Of a stretch of DNA of 64,000 bases, positions 17,721-26,104 are shown piece after piece. Below the pieces are notes generated by a model. That model searched no databases and was not told the origin of the DNA. It saw nothing but the letters and a program-made list of their open reading frames with translations. The stretch is from Streptomyces sp. NRRL F-5135 (GTDB lineage: Bacteria > Actinomycetota > Actinomycetes > Streptomycetales > Streptomycetaceae): assembly GCF_000719775.1 (NCBI RefSeq), contig NZ_JOHR01000001.1, forward strand, positions 310,001 through 374,000, read 5' to 3'. A program made the position numbers and the translations under genes. The stretch's first letter is position 1. Each line of letters begins with the position of its first letter.

Positions 17721-17949
17721 GGGAGGAGTGCGCCCCTCATGAACGGCCCTCCCACCAGGGCCGCGGCACGGCACCCGCGGGGGCCGGTGGTCACTCGTGT
17801 CCACCGGCCCTTCCGTGTGTGCGCGTTTCTGCGTGTTTTCGAGCGAGTTACTCGTGCGTAGTCCATCACCGGGAGGTGACATCGGCGACTGTCTCGCCTT
17901 TCGGCCGCCATGACACGGTTGGCGCAGTCACCGGCCGAGGGAGCGCGTA
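17721..17949 (+). promoter_or_regulatory. ram operon upstream region
   Basis: 229 nt without a gene between the cellulase terminator and ramC. In S. coelicolor RamR activates ramC from sites in this interval. Visible structure includes CGAGTTACTCG (17844-17854) and TCACC-GGGA-GGTGA (17866-17879). I cannot assign RamR boxes by eye. GAGGGAG before the ramC GTG is its ribosome binding site. Confidence 0.55.
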
Positions 17950-20760
17950 GTGAACAAGGGGTACGCAGTGTTCTGCGACGCCGACCGGCATTTCTACGAC
18001 GCGCCGCACCGCCTGTCCTCCACCGGCGGCACGGGCCGCGAGAAGCAGTACGAGGCCGCACGGCGGCCGGCGCCCGCCGGCTGGCAGGCGCACCGCACGG
18101 GAGACTGGCTGGCCTGGCGTCCGCTCGACGCGCGACTGCCCTCCCAGGGCTGGAAGATCCATGTGTCGGCGACCCTGGAGAACGCCGAGTCCGTACTGGA
18201 CCGGGTGATCGACTACTGCGTCCCCCGCTCGCTCGCGTTCAAGTTCGTGCCGAGCCGATACCTGCTGCACACCCGCAACGCGAAGTACGCGGACCGTGCG
18301 GCCAGCGGCAAGTTCATCACCGTCTACCCGGCCGACACCGAGCGGTGCGGCACCGTGGCGGCGGAGCTGGACGCGCTGCTGACCGGAGAGCCGGGACCGT
18401 ACATCCTGAGCGACCTGCGCTGGGGCGAGGGACCCGTGCACCTGCGCTACGGCAGTTTCACCCGGCGGAACTGCTACGACGCCGACGGCGAACTGCGCCC
18501 GGCCGTGGAGAACGCCGAGGGCAGGCTCGTACCGGACTTCCGGGGCCCGGTGTTCCGGATACCCGAGTGGGTGACCCCGCCGGACTTCCTCCGGCCGCAC
18601 CTCGACGCGCGGAACGCCACGACGGTCACCGGCATGCCGTACACCATCGAGCGTGCCCTGCACTTCTCCAACGGCGGTGGCGTCTACGTGGGACACCACA
18701 CCGGAACCGGCGAGCGGGTCGTCCTCAAGGAGGCCAGACCGCACGCCGGGCTGGCCGCGGACGGAGCCGACGCGGTGACCCGGCTGGAGCGGGAACAGGA
18801 CGCGCTGGAACGGCTGTCGGGCCTCGCCTGCACCCCGGAGGTGCGGGACAGCTTCGAACTGGGCGGCCATCGCTTCCTGGTGCTCGAACACATCGAGGGC
18901 AAGCCGCTCAACACCTTCTTCGCCCGCCGGCACCCGCTGATCGACGCCGATCCGGACCCGGCGCGACTCGCCGAGTACACGGCGTGGGCGCTCAGGATCC
19001 ACGGTCTGGTGGAGCGGGCCGTGGCGGCGGTGCACGAGCGCGGTGTCGTCTTCAACGATCTGCACCTGTTCAACATCATGGTGTCCGAGGACGAGTCGTC
19101 GGTGGTGCTGCTCGACTTCGAGGCGGCGGCCCCCGCCGAGCGGGGCGGCCGGCAGACCGTGGCCAACCCGGCGTTCGTGGCCCCGGCGGACCGGCGCGGC
19201 TTCGACGTCGACCGGTACGCGCTGGCGTGCCTGCGGCTCGCCCTGTTCATCCCGCTGACCAGCCTGTTCGCCATCGACCGCGGCAAGGCGGGACACCTCG
19301 CGGAGGTGATCGCGCGGCAGTTCCCGGTGGAGCGGGCGTTCCTGGACGAGGCCGTCGCCGAGATATGCCGGGAGCCGGCGGTGGCCGGATCCGGGGCATC
19401 GGAATCGGCATCGGCATCGGCCGGTACGCGAACCGGGACGGCCGGGACGAGGGCAGGGGCCGCCACCACGGGCGTTCCGTATCTGCCCGTCGAGCCCGGC
19501 GCGTGGCCGCGCAGCCGGGACTCCATGGCGCGGGCCGTCCTCGCCTCCGCCTCGCCCGACCGCGAGGACCGCTTCTTCCCCGGCGACATCGCCCAGTTCG
19601 GCACGGCGGGCGGTGGCCTGTCGTTCGGCTACGGCGCGGCCGGCGTGCTGTACGCGCTGGAGCGGAGCGGGGCCGGCCGGCACGGTCCGGCGGAGGAGTG
19701 GCTGCTGCTGAGAGCCAAGGACCCGGCCCCCGGGACCCCGCTCGGTTTCTACGACGGCCTGGCGGGCGTGGCCTGGACCCTGGACCGCCTCGGGCATCGC
19801 GAACAGGTGTGGGACCTGGTCGACCTGACGTTACGTCAGGCATGGCGGGAGCTGCCGCCCGACCTGCACGGAGGTGCCGCCGGGCTCGGTCTCGCGCTGA
19901 GTGATCTCGCCGTGGCCTCCGGCGAGCGAAGGCTGCACGAGGCGGCACTGCGCTGCGCGGACCGGGCGGCTTCCGCCGTCTCCGGTACCCTGGCCGGCGC
20001 CGACGGTGACGTGGCGGGGCAGGCCGGCGGAATGCCGCGCGGAGCCGACGGTCTGCCACGCGCCGGGCTGCTGTACGGCGCCTCGGGCACCGCCCTGCTG
20101 TTCCTGCGCCTGTACGAGCGCACCCAGGACACCGCGCTGCTCGACCTCGCCGCCGTCGCGCTCCGCCGCGACCTGGCCCGGTGCAGGCACGGCGCCGGCG
20201 GCACCCTCCAGGTCGACGAGGGCTGGCGCACCATGCCGTACCTGGGCGCGGGCAGCGTCGGCATCGGCATGGTGCTGGACGACTACCTCGCGCACCGCCC
20301 GGACGAGGAGTTCGAGCGGGCGCGCGGTGAGATCGTCCGGGCGGCGCAGGCCACCTTCTACGCACAGCCGGGCCTCTTCCGCGGCGCCGCGGGCATGGTG
20401 CTGTACCTCAGCCGCACCACGGCCGGCGGCCCGGGCACCCAAGAGGCGGACGTACGGCGGCAGATCGACGCCCTCTCCTGGCACGCCATGACGTACCAGG
20501 GCCATCTCGCCTTTCCCGGCGAACAGATGATGCGGCTGTCCATGGACCTGTCGACCGGCACCGCCGGCTGTCTCCTGGCGCTCGCCGCCGCGCACGACCC
20601 AACGGCGCACCTGCCGTTCCTGCCGCCACTCAGGCGGCCCCAGAGCCGGCTCCCACCGGGGAGCCGTAACCGAAACACATCGTCCCCACAAGAGAGGAAA
20701 CACCATGAACCTGCTCGAGCTTCAGTCGATGGAGACCCCGAAGGAAGAGGCCACGGGTGA
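17950..20760 (+). CDS. ramC: Class III lanthipeptide synthetase RamC/AmfT (SapB synthetase)
   Basis: 936 residues in this frame. N-terminal lyase-type region about 1-215. Ser/Thr kinase-like domain about 220-420: Lys260 in VVLKEARPHAG, catalytic loop VVFNDLHLFN with Asp370, metal-binding Asp389 in LLDFEAA. A Gly/Ala/Ser/Thr-rich linker follows (about 475-510). The C-terminal cyclase-like domain has repeated inner-helix motifs (FGYGAAGVLYAL, GLAGVAW, GAAGLGLAL, GASGTALLFL, GAGSVGIG, GAAGMVLYL, STGTAGCLLAL) and, as in class III, no zinc-binding Cys-His set. It phosphorylates, eliminates and cyclises Ser/Thr residues of RamS to make SapB. The frame runs 56 nt into ramS; see findings for an alternative, earlier stop. 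Confidence 0.96.
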   Translation: MNKGYAVFCDADRHFYDAPHRLSSTGGTGREKQYEAARRPAPAGWQAHRTGDWLAWRPLDARLPSQGWKIHVSATLENAESVLDRVIDYCVPRSLAFKFVPSRYLLHTRNAKYADRAASGKFITVYPADTERCGTVAAELDALLTGEPGPYILSDLRWGEGPVHLRYGSFTRRNCYDADGELRPAVENAEGRLVPDFRGPVFRIPEWVTPPDFLRPHLDARNATTVTGMPYTIERALHFSNGGGVYVGHHTGTGERVVLKEARPHAGLAADGADAVTRLEREQDALERLSGLACTPEVRDSFELGGHRFLVLEHIEGKPLNTFFARRHPLIDADPDPARLAEYTAWALRIHGLVERAVAAVHERGVVFNDLHLFNIMVSEDESSVVLLDFEAAAPAERGGRQTVANPAFVAPADRRGFDVDRYALACLRLALFIPLTSLFAIDRGKAGHLAEVIARQFPVERAFLDEAVAEICREPAVAGSGASESASASAGTRTGTAGTRAGAATTGVPYLPVEPGAWPRSRDSMARAVLASASPDREDRFFPGDIAQFGTAGGGLSFGYGAAGVLYALERSGAGRHGPAEEWLLLRAKDPAPGTPLGFYDGLAGVAWTLDRLGHREQVWDLVDLTLRQAWRELPPDLHGGAAGLGLALSDLAVASGERRLHEAALRCADRAASAVSGTLAGADGDVAGQAGGMPRGADGLPRAGLLYGASGTALLFLRLYERTQDTALLDLAAVALRRDLARCRHGAGGTLQVDEGWRTMPYLGAGSVGIGMVLDDYLAHRPDEEFERARGEIVRAAQATFYAQPGLFRGAAGMVLYLSRTTAGGPGTQEADVRRQIDALSWHAMTYQGHLAFPGEQMMRLSMDLSTGTAGCLLALAAAHDPTAHLPFLPPLRRPQSRLPPGSRNRNTSSPQERKHHEPARASVDGDPEGRGHG

Positions 20761-20833
20761 CGTCGCCACCGGCAGCCGCGCGAGCCTGCTGCTCTGCGGT
20801 GACAGCAGCCTGAGCGTCACCACCTGTAACTGA
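20705..20833 (+). CDS. ramS: SapB precursor RamS/AmfS
   Basis: 42 residues: leader MNLLELQSMETPKEEATGDVA followed by a 21-residue core from TGSRASLLL to SVTTCN. The core has two Ser-x-x-[hydrophobic]-x-x-x-Cys units (Ser-Leu-Leu-Leu-Cys and Ser-Ser-Leu-Ser-Val-Thr-Thr-Cys) that become the lanthionine rings. It closely matches RamS of S. coelicolor from memory, with Val for Ile near the end of the core. AGAGAGGAAACACC gives a strong ribosome binding site inside the 3' end of the ramC frame. The product is a surfactant peptide that lowers water surface tension so aerial hyphae can emerge. Hairpins just downstream fit the need for far more ramS than ramAB mRNA. Confidence 0.98.
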   Translation: MNLLELQSMETPKEEATGDVATGSRASLLLCGDSSLSVTTCN

Positions 20834-20845
20834 CGTCGTGACGTC

Positions 20846-20873
20846 GGCGACGTGTCGCTGCTGACACGTCGCC
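20846..20873 (+). terminator. Hairpin immediately after ramS
   Basis: A perfect 11-bp stem GGCGACGTGTC/GACACGTCGCC with a 6-nt loop, 12 nt past the ramS stop. It is probably a partial terminator or an mRNA stabiliser for the ramC-ramS segment. Confidence 0.75.
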
Positions 20874-20884
20874 GGCGTCCTGGC

Positions 20885-20933
20885 ACGGCGTCGTCGCGTC
20901 GACGGCATGACGCCGACGGCGTGACGACGCCGT
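20885..20933 (+). repeat. Second inverted repeat in ramS-ramA gap
   Basis: ACGGCGTCGTC (20885-20895) pairs perfectly with GACGACGCCGT (20923-20933). The 27-nt interior is itself rich in GACG/CGTC motifs that can pair. The whole gap 20834-20983 is built of GACGTC/GACGCC-type short repeats. Confidence 0.7.
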
Positions 20934-20953
20934 GACATCGACGCCTGACAAGG

Positions 20954-20983
20954 AGGTCCCGGGCGGCTCGCCGCCCGGGACCT
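20954..20983 (+). terminator. GC-rich hairpin between ramS and ramA
   Basis: A near-continuous 14-bp palindrome (AGGTCCCGGGCGGC and its complement around TC). It is the third stem-loop in the 221-nt gap before ramA and probably attenuates read-through into the transporter genes. Confidence 0.78.
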
Positions 20984-21054
20984 TCCCGCGCGTTCGCGCC
21001 ACCTGTCCCGCCCCGGCCCTTGTCTCCCCCGGCTCCGAGGAGGACCGCTTTCCG

Positions 21055-23127
21055 ATGGTGCTTCCGCGTCGCGGCACCCGAGCCTCGCGGGCGTCCGCGC
21101 CCGAAGCCGGGCCCGCGCCCGGATCCGCGCCCGGATCCGAGCCCCCGTCCGCTCCCGGTGCCTGCCCCGGGCCGCCCCCCGCACCCGCATCCGGTTCCCC
21201 GGCGCCACCGACCGGTACGAGCCTGCTGCTCGGCGCCGCCCGGCACAGCGCGGGCCGTACCTTGGCGGTGTTCCTCTGCTCCGCCGCGTCGGCCGCCGCG
21301 TCGCTCGCCGCGCCCGCGCTCCTCGGCCGGACCCTGGACCTGCTGCTCGGCCGGGACGACTCCGCCGATTTCTGGCTCACCGTCTGCGCCGTCGTGATCA
21401 CCGCGGAAGTGCTCCTGGACGCTGTGGTGGCCTGGCTGAGCGGTACGGTGGCCGCCCGTTCGACCGCCTGGCTGCGCGTCCGCGGCCTGCGGGCCGTCCT
21501 CGACGCGCGCCCCGAGGACGGCGCCCGTTTCTCCCCCGGCGACCTGACGACCCGGCTGTCCGCGAACGCGACGGAGGCCGGCAACGCGCCCGTGACGGTG
21601 GCCGCCCTGGCCGCGTCGCTGCTCGCGCCGGCCGGCGCGCTCGTCGCCCTCTTCCTGATCGACGTGTGGACGGCGGTCGCCTTCCTCGTCGGCCTGCCCC
21701 TGCTGGTGCTGGTACTGCGCGCGTTCACCCGGGACTCCTCCGAGAGCGTCGCGCGGTACCAGCGGGTGCAGTCGGACCTGGCGGCCCGGCTGCTGGAGGC
21801 GCTGGGCGGCGCGCGGACCATCGCCGCCGCCGGAGCCGAGGGCCGGGAGCGCGCCCGGATCCTGGCGCCGCTGGCGGAACTCTCCGCGCAGGGCCGGCGG
21901 ATGTGGCTCGTGCACGGCCGGGCGGTCGCCCGCGGCGGTGTGCTGATGCCGCTGCTGACGACAGCCGTTCTGGCGGTCGGCGGTCTGCGGGTGGCGGCGG
22001 GCCGGATCAGCGTCGGGGAACTGCTCGCGGTGTCCCGGTACGCGGCACTGGCGGCCGGGGTCGGAGCGGTGGCGGGGCTGCTGGGCACCCTCGTACGGAG
22101 CCGGTCCGCGGCGCGCAGGACCGCCGGACCGGCCGCGCTGCCCGCCCTGGCGTACGGGGCCGGGTCCCTGCCGCCCGATGGCCCCGGCACGCTCGAACTG
22201 CGGGGCGTCACGGTCGTACGCGAGGGCCGGGCGCTGCTGTCCGACGTGGAGCTGCGGATTCCCGGCGGCGCGTCGGCGGCGGTGGTGGGACGGTCGGGCG
22301 CGGGCAAGTCGATGCTGGCCGCCGTGGCCGGGCGGCTCACCGATCCGGACGAGGGGGAGGTCCTGCTGGACGGCGTGCGCCTGGAGACAGTGGCACGGGA
22401 TCCGTTGCGCCGGGAGGTCGGGTACGCCTTCGAACGCCCGGTGCTGTTCGGTGACACGATCACCGAGGCCCTGGCCGACGGGCCCGGGCGGATCCCGGAG
22501 AGCGTGGTGCGCTCGGCCGCGCGGGCCGCGAGCGCGGACGCGTTCGTCCGGCTGCTGCCGCGGGGGTACGCCACTCCACCGGGGCGCGCCCCGCTGTCCG
22601 GGGGCGAGCTGCAACGGCTGGGCCTGGCCCGGGCGTTCGCGCGGGCCGGCCGGCTGCTGATCCTCGACGACGCGACCTCCAGCCTGGACACGGTGACCGA
22701 GCGCCAGGTGGAACGGTCCCTGGCCCGGCGGGTCCGCCCGGGCACCCGGCTGGTCGTCGCGCACCGGCTGTCCTCGGCGGCGCGGGCGGACCTGGTCATC
22801 TGGCTGGAGAACGGGCGGGTGCGCGCGGTGGGGCCGCATACGGAACTGTGGCGGGACCCGGAATACCGCGGGATCTTCACCACACCAGGGCCAGCGGCGG
22901 ACCGGGACCGGGCAGAGGGCGCAGCCCGGGCCGACGGCGGAGCCCGGGCCGAGGGCAGGGCACGGCAGGAGCGCGAGGGCGGGTCCCGGGATCGAGATCG
23001 GGGCCGGGGCCGGGGCCGGGGCCGGGCTCCGGCGTCAGCGGCCGGACCGCGACCGGATCCGGCGTCGGCGCCCGTGCCCGGCACCGCGGGCCGCCCCGCC
23101 CCCGCGACGGATCGGACGGAGCCGTGA
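21055..23127 (+). CDS. ramA: ABC exporter half RamA (TMD-NBD), SapB export
   Basis: 690 residues from ATG 21055 (GAGGAGGA 10 nt upstream). The N-terminus is Pro/Ala/Gly-rich. An ABC transmembrane domain with six helices spans about 55-335. The NBD follows with Walker A VVGRSGAGKSM, signature LSGGELQRLG, Walker B LLILDDATSSLD and the switch His in VVAHRLSS. The residue after the Walker B Asp is Asp, not the catalytic Glu. The last ~75 residues are an Arg/Gly/Ala-rich low-complexity tail. RamA and RamB form a heterodimeric exporter of the lanthipeptide. It overlaps ramB by a GTGA. Confidence 0.95.
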   Translation: MVLPRRGTRASRASAPEAGPAPGSAPGSEPPSAPGACPGPPPAPASGSPAPPTGTSLLLGAARHSAGRTLAVFLCSAASAAASLAAPALLGRTLDLLLGRDDSADFWLTVCAVVITAEVLLDAVVAWLSGTVAARSTAWLRVRGLRAVLDARPEDGARFSPGDLTTRLSANATEAGNAPVTVAALAASLLAPAGALVALFLIDVWTAVAFLVGLPLLVLVLRAFTRDSSESVARYQRVQSDLAARLLEALGGARTIAAAGAEGRERARILAPLAELSAQGRRMWLVHGRAVARGGVLMPLLTTAVLAVGGLRVAAGRISVGELLAVSRYAALAAGVGAVAGLLGTLVRSRSAARRTAGPAALPALAYGAGSLPPDGPGTLELRGVTVVREGRALLSDVELRIPGGASAAVVGRSGAGKSMLAAVAGRLTDPDEGEVLLDGVRLETVARDPLRREVGYAFERPVLFGDTITEALADGPGRIPESVVRSAARAASADAFVRLLPRGYATPPGRAPLSGGELQRLGLARAFARAGRLLILDDATSSLDTVTERQVERSLARRVRPGTRLVVAHRLSSAARADLVIWLENGRVRAVGPHTELWRDPEYRGIFTTPGPAADRDRAEGAARADGGARAEGRARQEREGGSRDRDRGRGRGRGRAPASAAGPRPDPASAPVPGTAGRPAPATDRTEP

Positions 23128-25106
23128 CCGCCGCCGGACCGCGACCCGGCAGCCGGCCCGCCCGGCCGGACACCGGCCGGTCCGCGGGCCCGAGCGCCGG
23201 GCGGAGTGCCGGGCAGGGGGCGCTGCGCCGCGTTCTGCCTCCGGGCCGTCGCTTCCTCGGCCGAAGGAAAGGGGTGCTGTACCGGCTGGCCGGCTGGTCC
23301 CTGCTGGAGTCCGCCCAGACCTTCCTCGGCGGCTACTGCGTGGCGCGGGCGCTCGACGGCGGGTTCCTGGCCGGACGTACGGCGCTCGGTCTGGCCTGGC
23401 TGGCCGTGGCGGCGGCCGCGATCCTGACCGGTGGTCCGCTGCTGCGCGGGGTGTTCGGCCAACTGGCCGCGCTGGTGGAGCCGTTGCGGGACGCTCTGGT
23501 GCGCCGGGCCGTGGAACGGGCGCTGCACGGCGCGATCACCGATCCGGCCCGCGCGGACGCCGGCGCCGTCTCCCGGCTGACGCATCAGACGGAGATCGCG
23601 CGGGACAGTTTCGCCGGGCTGGTCCTCACCGCCCGGTCCTTCGTCTTCACGGCGGTGGGGGCGCTGGCCGGGCTGTTCACCCTCGCGCCGCGGTTCCTGC
23701 TGGTGGTGCTGCCGCCACTGACGCTGGGCCTGCTGCTGTTCCTGGCCACGCTGGCGCCGATGGCCGCCGCCCAGCGCACGTACCTGACGGCCGACGAGGC
23801 CCTCGCGGACCGGGTCGGCGCGATCGGCTCGGGGCTGCGGGACATCGCCGCGTGCGGGACCTCGGCACGGGCGGCGGAGCGTACGGGAGAGCTGATCGAC
23901 GCGGGGGCCGACGCGGCACGGGCGCTGGCTCGCTGGGCGGCCGTGCGCACGCTGGCACTGGGGGTGGCCGGACAATCCCCGGTGCTCCTGCTGCTGGTGA
24001 CCGCTCCGTGGCTGGTGCGGCAGGGGGTCACCGCGGGGGCGCTGGTGGGGGCGCTGACCTACCTGGTCCAGTCGCTGCTGCCCGCCCTGCACACCCTGAT
24101 GACGGCGCTCGGGGCGGCCGGGACGCGGCTGCTGGTCGTAATGGACCGGTTCACGGACCCGGCGGCCGGAGACGGCCGTGCCCGGAAAGCACACCGGTCT
24201 CCGGGCGAGCCCACACGGGGCGGCGAGGCCGTCGGCCTCGGCACGGACGGGGGGACAACCCCGCTCCCGGCCACCCCGTCGGGCAGGGCCGGCGGGCAGC
24301 CCGCGGTCATCGAGCGGGCCGCGGTCACCGGGCAGGGAACCGGACCGGTGTCCCTGCCGATCCTTCCGGGCTCGGGCTCGGACTCACGGCCGGTGCCCGC
24401 CGCCGAGGTGCGCGGCGTGACCCTGGCGTACGGCCCCGGCGCGCCCCCGGTCCTCGACCGTCTCGATCTGTTGGTCGACCAGGGCGAGCACGTGGCGGTG
24501 GTGGGGCCGAGCGGCATCGGCAAGTCGACCCTCACCGGGGTCCTCGCGGGGCTGCTCGCTCCGGACGGCGGATCCGTCCTGCTGGCGGGCCGGCCGGTGG
24601 CGGGCCGGGACGCCCGTGAACTGGCGGCCCTGCGCGTCCTGATTCCGCAGCAGGCGTACGTCTTCAGCGGTACGGTCCGGGACAACCTGGCGTACCTGCG
24701 CCCCGACGTGCCGGACGACGAGCTGCGTCGCGCCGTCACCGCGCTGGGCGCCGAGGAGCTGGTGGGCCGGCTCGGCGGGCTCGCCGCCCCGGTCGAGCCC
24801 GCCAGGCTCTCCCAGGGCGAACGCCAGTTGCTGTCGCTGTGCCGGGCCCATGTGGCGTCCGCGCCGCTCCTGGTCCTCGACGAGGCCACCTGCCATCTGG
24901 ACCCGGCCGCGGAGGAGCGCGTCGAACTCGCGCTGGCCGCGCGTCCCGGGACGCTGATCGTCGTCGCGCACCGCCTGTCGTCCGCGCGCCGGGCGGACCG
25001 GATCCTCGTCCTGGACGGGACGAGGCCCGCGTACGGTACGCACGACGAGCTGTTGACCGTGTCCCCGCTCTACCGTGATCTGGCGGGTCACTGGCAGGAC
25101 GGCTGA
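23124..25106 (+). CDS. ramB: ABC exporter half RamB (TMD-NBD), SapB export
   Basis: 660 residues from the GTG overlapping the ramA stop (GTGA). Earlier in-frame codons are Gly/Arg/Pro-rich antisense-like sequence inside ramA. The transmembrane domain is at about 45-345. A variable linker (about 350-425) precedes the NBD: Walker A VVGPSGIGKST, Q-loop IPQQAYVFSGT, degenerate signature LSQGERQLLS, and Walker B LLVLDEATCHLD with the catalytic Glu. With the Asp in the RamA Walker B, this suggests one competent and one degenerate ATP site in the heterodimer. Last gene of the ramCSAB operon; convergent with ramR. Confidence 0.95.
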   Translation: MTAAGPRPGSRPARPDTGRSAGPSAGRSAGQGALRRVLPPGRRFLGRRKGVLYRLAGWSLLESAQTFLGGYCVARALDGGFLAGRTALGLAWLAVAAAAILTGGPLLRGVFGQLAALVEPLRDALVRRAVERALHGAITDPARADAGAVSRLTHQTEIARDSFAGLVLTARSFVFTAVGALAGLFTLAPRFLLVVLPPLTLGLLLFLATLAPMAAAQRTYLTADEALADRVGAIGSGLRDIAACGTSARAAERTGELIDAGADAARALARWAAVRTLALGVAGQSPVLLLLVTAPWLVRQGVTAGALVGALTYLVQSLLPALHTLMTALGAAGTRLLVVMDRFTDPAAGDGRARKAHRSPGEPTRGGEAVGLGTDGGTTPLPATPSGRAGGQPAVIERAAVTGQGTGPVSLPILPGSGSDSRPVPAAEVRGVTLAYGPGAPPVLDRLDLLVDQGEHVAVVGPSGIGKSTLTGVLAGLLAPDGGSVLLAGRPVAGRDARELAALRVLIPQQAYVFSGTVRDNLAYLRPDVPDDELRRAVTALGAEELVGRLGGLAAPVEPARLSQGERQLLSLCRAHVASAPLLVLDEATCHLDPAAEERVELALAARPGTLIVVAHRLSSARRADRILVLDGTRPAYGTHDELLTVSPLYRDLAGHWQDG

Positions 25107-25176
25107 CACGGAACGGACCGGCCCGGTGCCGCGGCAGCCCGCGCCGTGCCGTGTCGTGCCGTCGTGCCGTGCCGTG
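25107..25176. repeat. GCCGTG-rich short repeat between ramB and ramR
   Basis: The gap between the convergent stops contains a run of imperfect CCGTG/TCGTG repeats (about 25144-25178) that reaches the ramR stop. No clean long stem is formed. It may act as a shared terminator. Confidence 0.4.
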
Positions 25177-25782
25177 TCACAGCCAGCCGGCGCCTTGGGA
25201 TATCCGAACAGCGTCCAACCGGTTCCGTCCGCCGACCTTTCGTATCGCGGCCGCCAGATAGTTGCGTATCGTTCCTTTGGACAGATGCAGCGACCTCGCG
25301 ATTTCCTCGATCGAAGCCCCTTCGGCGGCCTGCGCGAGAACGCTGAGTTCCCGAGGCGTCAACGGCATCTCCGCCGCCTGGAGAAAATCGAAAGCGAGTG
25401 ATTCATCAATGAATCTCTCGCCTCTCGCCACTCTGTGGATACCCTCCACTAATCTCTGCGGTTCCCCGTCCTTGTTGATGTATCCGAGGGCTCCCGCGTC
25501 AAAGGCCTTGCGAAGAGCGCCGGGCTTCCGGGCACCGGCCAGGACGAGGAGTGCCGGGTCATCGGCCAGGTCACCCCGGCCGACAGACTTCCCGCACACT
25601 CTTCCGAGGGAATCAAGACAATCGATGTCGGCCACATAGACGTCCGGCGTCCTGCCGTGCACCGCGCGGAATCCCGTCCGTCCACTTCCCGATGACACCT
25701 CGAACGCAGATTCGGAGCGCAACAGCGCCACCAGAGCCGAGCGAATCAATCCCCCATTGTGTACCACCAGGACCCGGATCAT
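25177..25782 (-). CDS. ramR: Atypical response regulator RamR (NarL/LuxR type)
   Basis: 201 residues from ATG 25782 (GAGGGGGG upstream). An N-terminal receiver-like domain begins MIRVLVVHNGG, where the usual acidic pair is His8-Asn9. The probable phospho-acceptor position is Asp52 in YVADIDCLD. The C-terminal LuxR-type helix-turn-helix is LTPRELSVLAQAAEGASIEEIARSLHLSKGTIRNYLAAAIRKV. RamR activates ramC transcription and has no cognate kinase in its known relatives. The altered acidic pocket fits regulation without classical phosphorylation. Its position convergent to ramCSAB matches the S. coelicolor locus. Confidence 0.96.
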   Translation of the reverse strand: MIRVLVVHNGGLIRSALVALLRSESAFEVSSGSGRTGFRAVHGRTPDVYVADIDCLDSLGRVCGKSVGRGDLADDPALLVLAGARKPGALRKAFDAGALGYINKDGEPQRLVEGIHRVARGERFIDESLAFDFLQAAEMPLTPRELSVLAQAAEGASIEEIARSLHLSKGTIRNYLAAAIRKVGGRNRLDAVRISQGAGWL

Positions 25783-26104
25783 GGCCCTACCCCCCTCATA
25801 CCGTCGACTTCCTGCACAGCAGCGAACTCGTTTACCCTGTTCTACCTCCTTCGCACACGCGTCACCGTTCTGTAATACACGAAGAACCCCGGCTCAGGGC
25901 AGCACACGAGTCACTTTCCAGAAGGTTGTGAGCCGGGCGTACAGCAGTGCGCCTCCATGCGCCCCAACGTTCCGGCCACACAACCGGGGGATCCGGCCAC
26001 CCAGGGCCTCGACCGCGCCCTTCGCCCCACTTTCCAGCCACTCATACCGTTTCAGCGGAAACGGAGGAAAATTAACTCAGGAGCAGAGGCACGGGAGGCC
26101 GACG
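25783..26104. other. Intergenic region, ramR / htpX promoters
   Basis: 322 nt with no convincing gene. It is lower in GC than its surroundings, as expected for divergent promoters (ramR leftward, htpX rightward). GGGAGG just before 26105 is the htpX ribosome binding site. No operator palindrome stands out. Confidence 0.5.

Noticed and set aside
22848..23123. Upstream extension of ramB inside ramA
   Set aside because: The frame is open, but the residues are Gly/Pro/Arg low complexity, and the GTG in the GTGA overlap is the natural coupled start.
25140..25180. GCCGTG repeats between ramB and ramR as a CRISPR-like array
   Set aside because: Units are 5-9 nt without regular spacers; simple low-complexity repeat.
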